Notes under the pieces: generated by a model
Database searches by the model: none
Told to the model about the DNA's origin: nothing
The model's input: only the letters and a program-made list of their open reading frames with translations
DNA from: an uncultured Oscillospiraceae bacterium
GTDB lineage: Bacteria > Bacillota > Clostridia > Oscillospirales > Oscillospiraceae
NCBI GenBank assembly: GCA_910577415.1
Contig: CAJTLK010000030.1
Location: forward strand, 1 to 21,054
Reading direction: 5' to 3'
DNA length: 21,054 bases
Part shown: piece by piece, positions 13,625 through 19,319 of the stretch
Layout: each line of letters begins with the position of its first letter
Numbering within the stretch: the stretch's first letter is position 1
Position numbers and translations under genes: made by a program

Positions 13625-15874
13625 ATGGCCAAGAAAAAACAGCCGGAAGATGTGAAGCACCGTCCCGCAGACCCCAATGTGATGGGGCTACGGGCCGAGG
13701 TGCTGGAGCAGCCCATTACCCAGACCCTGGAGATCAACTACATGCCCTATGCCATGTCGGTCATTATTTCCCGGGCCATCCCGGAGATCGACGGCTTTAA
13801 GCCCTCCCACCGCAAGCTGCTGTATACCATGTATACCATGAAGCTGCTGGGGGGCGCCCGCACCAAGTCGGCCAACATCGTGGGCCAGACCATGAAGCTC
13901 AACCCCCACGGCGACCAGGCCATTTATGACACCATGGTCCGGCTGAGCCGGGGCTATGGCGCGCTGCTCCACCCCCTGGTGGACTCCAAGGGCAACTTTG
14001 GTAAGGTCTATTCCCGTGACATGGCCTGGGCCGCCTCCCGGTATACCGAGGCTCGGCTGGACCCCATTGCCGCCGAGCTGTTCCGGGACATTGACCAAGA
14101 CACGGTGGACTTTGTGGACAACTATGACGGGAGCATGAAGGAACCCTCTCTTCTGCCCACCACCTTCCCCAACGTGCTGGTCAGCGCCAACCAGGGCATT
14201 GCCGTGGGCATGGCCTCCAATCTGTGCGGATTCAACCTCCACGAGGTATGTCAGGCGGCCATCGAGTATATGAAGGACCCGGAGTGCGACCTCATGTCCA
14301 TTCTGAAGGCCCCCGACTTTCCCACCGGCGGCGAAATCTTATACGACGGCGCCGCCATGGCCGAGGTCTACCGCACCGGGCGGGGCTCCTTCCAGGTCCG
14401 CTCCCGTTGGCGCTACATGAAGGAGGACAACGTCATCGAGGTCTATGAGATCCCCTACACCACCACGGTGGAGGCCATCATGGACAAGGTGACCGAGCTT
14501 GTAAAGGCAGGCAAGCTCAAGGAGATCGCCGACATGCGGGACGAGACCGACCTGTCGGGTTTGAAGCTCACCATCGACCTCAAGCGGGGCACCGACCCGG
14601 AGAAGCTGATGCAAAGGCTCTTCCGTTCCACGCCTCTTCAGGATTCCTTCCCCTGCAACTTTAATATTTTGATTGCCGGGATGCCCAGGGTCATGGGGGT
14701 CCGGGAAATCCTGGATGAATGGGTGGCCTGGCGGGCGGAGGGGGTCCGCCGCCGCACCTGGTTCATCCAGCACAAGAAGATGGATAAGCTCCACCTTTTG
14801 AAGGGCCTGAAAAAGATCCTCCTGGACATCGACAAGGCCATCAAGATCATCCGGGATACCGAGCTGGACGCAGAGGTCATTCCCAACCTAATGATCGGCT
14901 TTGGTATCGACCAGATCCAGGCCGAGTATGTGGCCGATATCCGTCTGCGGAATATCAATAAGGAATATATCCTCAAGCGGGTGGCCGAGACGGCGGAGCT
15001 GGAGAAGGAGATCGCCGACCTTCAGGACATCCTGGACCACCCCAAGCGGGTGAAGGGCATCATTGCCGACGAGCTGCGGGACGTGATGAAGAAGTACCCT
15101 GCCCCCCGGCGGACCGGGATCGTCTATGAGTACCAGGCCGCGGTGGAGGAGGACAATGAGCCGGAGGTCCCTGCCTACGCGGTGAATGTGTTCCTGTCCA
15201 AAGAGGGATACTTGAAGAAGATCACGCCCCAATCCCTGCGTATGGCCAGCGAACAGAAATACAAGGAGGGGGATGGAGCCTACCTGCGCTGGGAGGCCAA
15301 CAACCGCAGCGAGTTGCTGGTCTTCTCCGATAAGGGGCAGTGCTATAAGACCAGCCTGGATCAGTTCGATGATACCAAGGCCAGCGTTTTGGGCGACTAT
15401 CTGCCCACCAAGCTGGGCATGGACCCCGGCGAGGGAGTGGCCTGGGCCTGTATCACCGACGACTACTCCGGCCACCTGCTCTTTTTCTTTGAAAACGGCA
15501 AGTGCGCCCGGGTGGAGCTGACGGCCTACCAGACCCAGACCCGGCGGAAGAAGCTCTCCGGGGCCTATTCGGAGAAGTCCCCCCTGGTGGACTGCGTCCA
15601 CCTGAAGGAGGATATGGAGATGGCCGCGATCTCCACCGAGGGCCGCTGCGTGGTCTTCCACACCGCCTCCCTCTCTCCCAAGACCACCCGGAACACCCAA
15701 GGGGTGGCAGTAATGACCTTAAAGCCCAAGCATAAGCTGGAGAAGGCCGTGCCCCTCAGCGCCACTGCCATCCAGGATCCCGCCCGCTACCGCAAGACTA
15801 TCCCCGCCATGGGAGCCCTGCTCAAGCCCGAGGACCGGGGGGAGAAGCAGATGACGCTGTTCCCGGAGGCTTAA
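13625..15874 (+). CDS. parC: Type IIA DNA topoisomerase, A subunit (divergent ParC/GyrA)
   Basis: The 749-residue protein has the breakage-reunion domain: IDGFKPSHRKLLYTMY, NPHGDQAIYDTMVRL and the active-site Tyr140 in AASRYTEARLDP. A coiled-coil and tower region follows, then a C-terminal beta-pinwheel-like domain (after about residue 515) with repeated strands such as EGYLKKI, KGQCYKT, NGKCARVEL and EGRCVVF. No GyrA-box (QRRGGKG) is visible, which favours a topoisomerase IV role over gyrase. Tyr140 makes the transient DNA link while the ParE Toprim binds metal. The ATG at 13625 is preferred over 13616 because AAGGA lies 9 bases before the former and abuts the latter. The quinolone-site Ser (GyrA Ser83) is Gln98 here. 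Its partner parE lies 3.6 kb upstream, separated by two exported-protein genes. Confidence 0.88.
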   Translation: MAKKKQPEDVKHRPADPNVMGLRAEVLEQPITQTLEINYMPYAMSVIISRAIPEIDGFKPSHRKLLYTMYTMKLLGGARTKSANIVGQTMKLNPHGDQAIYDTMVRLSRGYGALLHPLVDSKGNFGKVYSRDMAWAASRYTEARLDPIAAELFRDIDQDTVDFVDNYDGSMKEPSLLPTTFPNVLVSANQGIAVGMASNLCGFNLHEVCQAAIEYMKDPECDLMSILKAPDFPTGGEILYDGAAMAEVYRTGRGSFQVRSRWRYMKEDNVIEVYEIPYTTTVEAIMDKVTELVKAGKLKEIADMRDETDLSGLKLTIDLKRGTDPEKLMQRLFRSTPLQDSFPCNFNILIAGMPRVMGVREILDEWVAWRAEGVRRRTWFIQHKKMDKLHLLKGLKKILLDIDKAIKIIRDTELDAEVIPNLMIGFGIDQIQAEYVADIRLRNINKEYILKRVAETAELEKEIADLQDILDHPKRVKGIIADELRDVMKKYPAPRRTGIVYEYQAAVEEDNEPEVPAYAVNVFLSKEGYLKKITPQSLRMASEQKYKEGDGAYLRWEANNRSELLVFSDKGQCYKTSLDQFDDTKASVLGDYLPTKLGMDPGEGVAWACITDDYSGHLLFFFENGKCARVELTAYQTQTRRKKLSGAYSEKSPLVDCVHLKEDMEMAAISTEGRCVVFHTASLSPKTTRNTQGVAVMTLKPKHKLEKAVPLSATAIQDPARYRKTIPAMGALLKPEDRGEKQMTLFPEA

Positions 15875-15900
15875 ACGCACTCCGGGGAGAAGGAGGAAAA

Positions 15901-16773
15901 ATGAACTCTGCCCCGGTGAAGCTGATCAAAAATTACGCCCTTACCCTGTTGGGCGCGGCGGTATATGCTCTGGCCTTTGACGCCTTTTTTGTTCCCAACG
16001 GCGTGGCCTTCGGCGGAGTTACCGGCCTTGCCCAGATCGTCAACTTTTTCCTGCCCTCCTTATCTGTGGGCGCGCTGGTCATTGCCTTTAATATTCCGCT
16101 GTTCCTTTTGGGATGGAGGTTTCTGGGAGGAAGGATGCTGGTCTCCTCCCTCTTTGCCATGATGGCATCATCTCTGTTTATTGACCTGTTTCCCCTGCTC
16201 TTTGCCTTTTCCCCCATGGAGGACACCCTCCTGGCCTGTATCGCCGGGGGCGTGACCCTGGGGGTGGGGCTGGGGATCATTTTTCTTCAGGGGACCACCA
16301 CCGGCGGCACTGAGATCGTGGCCAGGCTCCTCAAGCTGAAGCTGGCGTGGCTGCCCATGGGCAAGCTGCTCATGTTTGCCGACCTGGTGGTCATTGCCCT
16401 GGTGGCTCTGGTCTTCCGGGAGGTGAGCACCGCCCTCTATGGCGTGGTGGCCCTGTACCTGTCCACCTTTGTGATGGACCGGGTGCTCTATGGCATGGAC
16501 AACGCCAAGGTGGCCTATATCATTTCGGATAAGCCCGATGAGATCGCCCAGGTCATCCTCCATGAGCTGGACCGCAGCGTCACCTTCCTCCACGGCGAGG
16601 GGGGCTGGTCGGGGGTAGAAAAAAAGGTCATCCTCTGCGCGTTCAAGCAGCGGCAGATCGTAGCGGTGAAGGAGACGGTGCAAAAGGCCGATCCCGACGC
16701 CTTTATGATCGTTACCGCTGCCCATGAGGTGCTGGGCGAGGGCTTCAAGGGCTATTACAGCGATAATTTGTAA
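15901..16773 (+). CDS. YitT family membrane protein with DUF2179 domain
   Basis: The 290-residue protein has five or six membrane helices with the YitT pattern (FDAFFVPNGVAFGGVTGLAQI near the start; LGIIFLQGTTTGGTEIVARL mid-protein; GVVALYLSTFVMDRVLYG). A soluble C-terminal DUF2179 domain follows (about residues 205-285; AYIISDKPDEIAQVI, FMIVTAAHEVLGEGF). The family is common in Firmicutes; its substrate and role are not settled. The ATG follows GAAGGAGG at good spacing. It lies 26 bases after parC and 12 bases before the LUD gene, so it is probably read from the same operon. Confidence 0.9.
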   Translation: MNSAPVKLIKNYALTLLGAAVYALAFDAFFVPNGVAFGGVTGLAQIVNFFLPSLSVGALVIAFNIPLFLLGWRFLGGRMLVSSLFAMMASSLFIDLFPLLFAFSPMEDTLLACIAGGVTLGVGLGIIFLQGTTTGGTEIVARLLKLKLAWLPMGKLLMFADLVVIALVALVFREVSTALYGVVALYLSTFVMDRVLYGMDNAKVAYIISDKPDEIAQVILHELDRSVTFLHGEGGWSGVEKKVILCAFKQRQIVAVKETVQKADPDAFMIVTAAHEVLGEGFKGYYSDNL

Positions 16774-16785
16774 GGAGGGGTACAT

Positions 16786-17376
16786 ATGCCAAACTATCAG
16801 GCTTTAATGGAAAACCTGAAAAAGCGGGGGTACGAGGTCTCCTTTTTCCCCACCGCGGAAGATGCCGCTGAGTACCTGGACAGGGAGATCGACGGCAAGA
16901 GCGTGGGCAGCGGCGGCTCCATGACCTTAAAGGAAATGGGATTGCTGGAGCTGCTGGGCAAGCATAATACTATCGTCTCCCACTGGAACGGCGACCCCAT
17001 TACCGCCGCCATGACCACCGACGTATATCTTTCGTCGGTGAACGGCATGGCCGAGACCGGGGAAATTTTCAATATTGACGGCACCTGTAACCGAGTGTCC
17101 TCTACCTTGTTTGGCCATGACACGGTATATCTTATCGTGGGGAAAAATAAGATCGCTGCCGACGCCGATGGGGCCATGTTTCACGCCAGAAACGTGGCCT
17201 CCCCGAAAAACGCCCAGCGGTTGGGGAAAAAGACCCCCTGCGCTGCGAAGGGGGATAAGTGCTATGACTGCGACAGCCCGGAGCGCATCTGCAACGCTCT
17301 GGTCACATTCTGGCGTAAGCCTAAGGGTATTCGCAAGATGGAGGTCGTGCTCATTGATGCGGAGTTGGGGTATTGA
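16786..17376 (+). CDS. LUD-domain (LutC/DUF162-like) protein
   Basis: The 196-residue protein matches the LUD superfamily (DUF162): KSVGSGGSMTLKEMGLLELL, then VSHWNGDP, then a central SSVNGMAETGEIFNIDGT stretch and HDTVYLIVGKNKI. LUD proteins include the LutB/LutC lactate oxidation components, but stand-alone members like this one have no firm function and LutA and LutB are absent here. A Cys cluster near the C-terminus (CX6CX2CX6C in PCAAKGDKCYDCDSPERIC) could bind a metal or a cluster; I recall similar clusters in clostridial relatives. TAAGGAGGGG precedes the ATG. It is the last gene of the operon, 12 bases after yitT. Confidence 0.88.
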   Translation: MPNYQALMENLKKRGYEVSFFPTAEDAAEYLDREIDGKSVGSGGSMTLKEMGLLELLGKHNTIVSHWNGDPITAAMTTDVYLSSVNGMAETGEIFNIDGTCNRVSSTLFGHDTVYLIVGKNKIAADADGAMFHARNVASPKNAQRLGKKTPCAAKGDKCYDCDSPERICNALVTFWRKPKGIRKMEVVLIDAELGY

Positions 17377-17398
17377 TGCGATACCATCTGCCGATGTC

Positions 17399-17485
17399 AA
17401 AAATTACCCCTCCCCGCGGCCATACCTTGGTAGAGAATGAGCCTCCGGTCACATATTGAGACAATGCGGGGAGGGGCGAATTTTT
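17399..17485 (+). terminator. Long-range hairpin ending the operon (terminator-like)
   Basis: AAAAATT-A-CCCCTCCCCGC (17399-17417) pairs with GCGGGGAGGGG-CG-AATTTTT (17466-17485): 11 perfect GC-rich pairs plus 7 A/T pairs, separated by a one- against two-base bulge. The right arm ends in a T-run, as in a terminator, but the 48-base loop is far longer than usual. It may be a terminator, a small structured RNA, or a short palindromic repeat. The remaining bases to 17582 show nothing else beyond a weak TTGCAA-like -35 near 17527. Confidence 0.55.
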
Positions 17486-17582
17486 GCCACGGCAGGCCGG
17501 AGATTACCGCTGACTGACAAGCTATTTTGCAACGGCGGATTTCCCCTTGTTTTTAAAACTTGAGAAAAGGAGGCACCCAGCC

Positions 17583-18640
17583 ATGAAGAAGCGAATTTTG
17601 CCCCTGGCACTGGCCGGGTGCCTTCTGCTCTCCGGCTGTAGGGCCATGCTGGAGCGATCCTATTCCGCCGCCGCTCCCCACGTTGACCATCCCGTCACGG
17701 CGGAAGACCCCTCGGTGCTCCGGGTGGAGAACTACCGGGAGCTGGTTTCCGCCGTTCTCTATCTGGTCTCGGAGGGGGAAGAGGAGGGACCATCCAACTC
17801 CACAACTACGATGGCGAGGAGGAAGGGGACCTGTCGGCGGCCTGCCTGGAGGTGGCTACTCAGGACCCCCTCGGCGCCTATGCTGTGGACTATATCAAGC
17901 ATGAGCTGTCCCGAGTGGTTTCCTACTATCAGGCTACCTTGGCCATCCACTACCGCCGAAGCCCGGGACAGATAGCCGGGATCGTCAGCGTTAACGGAGA
18001 CCGGGCCATTCGGGACCAGCTTCAGGTGGCCTTGGAGGACTTTTCCACTGAGGTAGTGCTGCGGGTACCCTATTTCTTTGGAGACGAGGAGACCGTCAAA
18101 GCCCTGCTGCGGGAAGCGTATTACGCCCACCCGGCGCTGGCCCTTCCCGAGACGGAGGTGAGCCTGTACCCCGATAGCGGCAGGGAGCGGATCGTGGAGA
18201 TCACCATGACCTATCCCGGGGATGCCGAAACATTGAGAGAAAAGCGGGAGGAGCTTTCCCAACGGGTGGACCGGCTGCTGCCGGAGGAAGAGCATCCCAG
18301 CGGCAGAGCCGCCGCCCGAACTGCCCTGGAAAAACTATGGAACAGTGGGGATGGCGTCTATGATCCCGACGGCGGCTCCACCGCCTATGACGCCCTGGTG
18401 GAGGCCCGGGCTGACAGCGAGGGGATGGCCCTGGGCTACGCCCTGCTCTGCCGGCGGCTGGGGCTTACCTGCACTGTCCAGGCCGGGAAGCTGGAGGACG
18501 AGGCGCGGTTTTGGGATGTGGTGGAGCTTCCCAGCGGCGAGAAGGTGTGCGTAGACCCAAGCCTGGGGCGGGAGTGGGACCCTTCGGCGCATTCAGAAGA
18601 AGAATTTTTCTCTTTAGGCTATTTTTTACCGGAAACATAA
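17583..18640 (+). pseudogene. Lipoprotein with degenerate transglutaminase-like domain, one-base frameshift
   Basis: The ATG at 17583 follows AAAAGGAGG and begins a lipoprotein signal (MKKRILPLALAGCLLLSGC, lipid Cys19). The frame makes sense to about residue 68 (LVSEGEEEG), then turns to low-quality sequence and stops at 17975. The adjacent frame, from about 17789, continues naturally (TIQLHNYDGEEEGDLSAACLE) to the stop at 18640. Restoring one base, most simply a G in 17774-17788, gives a protein of about 352 residues. The C-terminal 80 residues resemble a transglutaminase-like domain, but the Cys position is Ser (DSEGMALGYA) and the His position is Arg (RFWDVVEL), with VDPS kept, so it is probably non-catalytic. 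The cause may be sequencing error, a real mutation or recoding. The role is unknown, presumably on the outer face of the membrane. Confidence 0.75.
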
Positions 18641-18641
18641 G

Positions 18642-18665
18642 ATTTCCCCTTTACAATGGGGAAAT
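18642..18665. repeat. Short inverted repeat overlapping the rpsO promoter
   Basis: ATTTCCCC (18642-18649) and GGGGAAAT (18658-18665) flank an 8-base loop that contains most of the -35 box. It starts directly after the lipoprotein stop. There is no clear T-run, so it may be a weak terminator or an operator. Confidence 0.45.
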
Positions 18666-18678
18666 AATGTGATATATT
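18650..18678 (+). promoter_or_regulatory. Predicted extended -10 promoter of rpsO
   Basis: The -35 is TTTACA (18650-18655), the spacer is 17 bases and the -10 is TATATT (18673-18678), with an extended TG at 18670-18671. The transcript would start near 18685, leaving a leader of about 118 bases before rpsO. Confidence 0.7.
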
Positions 18679-18684
18679 TCTTAA

Positions 18685-18803
18685 GCGCGCAAATGCGCCC
18701 AACGTCCGCAGACTTGGAGTGGGGAGACGGCCCCGTTGACCGGGGCATACACCGGCCCGACTCTCAGCCGGCAGGATAGAAACCATGAAAGGTGGAAAAC
18801 AAC
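18685..18803 (+). promoter_or_regulatory. Structured rpsO leader, candidate S15 autoregulatory element
   Basis: The leader holds several GC-rich helices: GCGC/GCGC (18687-18698, loop AAAT), CGTC/GACG (18703-18706 with 18726-18729), GCCCCG/CGGGGC (18730-18746) and CCGGC/GCCGG (18752-18771). Neighbouring helices like these could build the kind of junction that S15 binds in known rpsO leaders. I cannot assign it to a described class by eye. Confidence 0.4.
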
Positions 18804-19070
18804 ATGATCCGCAAAGACGAAAAGACAGCTGTTATTGAGGCCAACCGCACCCATGGTACCGATACCGGCTCCCCTGAGGTGCAGATCGCTATCCTCACCG
18901 CCCGCATCAACCAGCTCACCGAGCACCTGCGTGTGCACATCCACGACAACCACTCCCGCCGCGGCCTTTACAAGATGATCGGCCAGCGCCGGAAGCTGCT
19001 GGATTACCTGATGAAGAAGGATATCGAGCGCTACCGCGCTATCATCGCGAAGCTCGGTATCAGAAAGTAA
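18804..19070 (+). CDS. rpsO: 30S ribosomal protein S15
   Basis: The 88-residue protein has the normal S15 length and the family sequence throughout: GTDTGSPEVQIAILTARI, then LTEHLRVHIHDNHSRRGLYK and MIGQRRKLLDYL. S15 is a primary binder of 16S rRNA in the central domain of the small subunit and often represses its own translation by binding its leader. The ATG at 18804 is chosen because AAAGGTGG lies 8 bases upstream and S15 proteins start close to IRKDEK; the GTG at 18792 and the ATG at 18785 lie too far upstream. It has its own promoter and terminator and precedes pnp, a classic pairing. Confidence 0.97.
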   Translation: MIRKDEKTAVIEANRTHGTDTGSPEVQIAILTARINQLTEHLRVHIHDNHSRRGLYKMIGQRRKLLDYLMKKDIERYRAIIAKLGIRK

Positions 19071-19071
19071 G

Positions 19072-19123
19072 AAAATAGGCCAGGGCAGCGCGGGAAGACC
19101 CCGCTGCCCTGGCTTCTATTTTG
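19072..19123 (+). terminator. Strong terminator between rpsO and pnp
   Basis: GCCAGGGCAGCG (19079-19090) pairs perfectly with CGCTGCCCTGGC (19102-19113), and flanking AAAATAG and CTATTTT extend the symmetry. The T-rich right edge supports termination; pnp expression would then need read-through or its own promoter, which I do not recognise. Confidence 0.85.
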
Positions 19124-19137
19124 TAAGCATCCAAGCG

Positions 19138-19319
19138 CCCCCCACATTTCTGGTTTAGCAGTTGGACCTGTGCCTTACGGCGGGCCGGTTTGAAACCGAC
19201 CCTACATGTGAACCGGTCCCGGCAGGGGTGGGTCCCAGACCCGCCCCCAAAAACGGAAGACACGGCTCCAAGTGCTAAAACGGGAAAACGTGGGGGAGAA
19301 ACACAAAGGAGGACCTATC
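19138..19319 (+). promoter_or_regulatory. Long folded pnp leader
   Basis: A long-range stem closes most of the region: CCCCCAC (19139-19145) with GTGGGGG (19290-19296), TTTAGCA (19154-19160) with TGCTAAA (19273-19279), and TTGGA (19162-19166) with TCCAA (19267-19271). Inside lie CCGGTT/AACCGG (19185-19216) and a 10-pair hairpin GGGGTGGGTC/GACCCGCCCC (19225-19247, one G-T pair). In E. coli the pnp leader is a double-stranded RNase III target used by PNPase to repress itself; a similar role here is an inference. Confidence 0.5.

Noticed and set aside
17771..17790. Programmed -1 frameshifting in the lipoprotein gene
   Set aside because: The tract does not form a proper X XXY YYZ slippery heptamer and I saw no clear downstream pseudoknot, so mutation or sequencing error is more likely.
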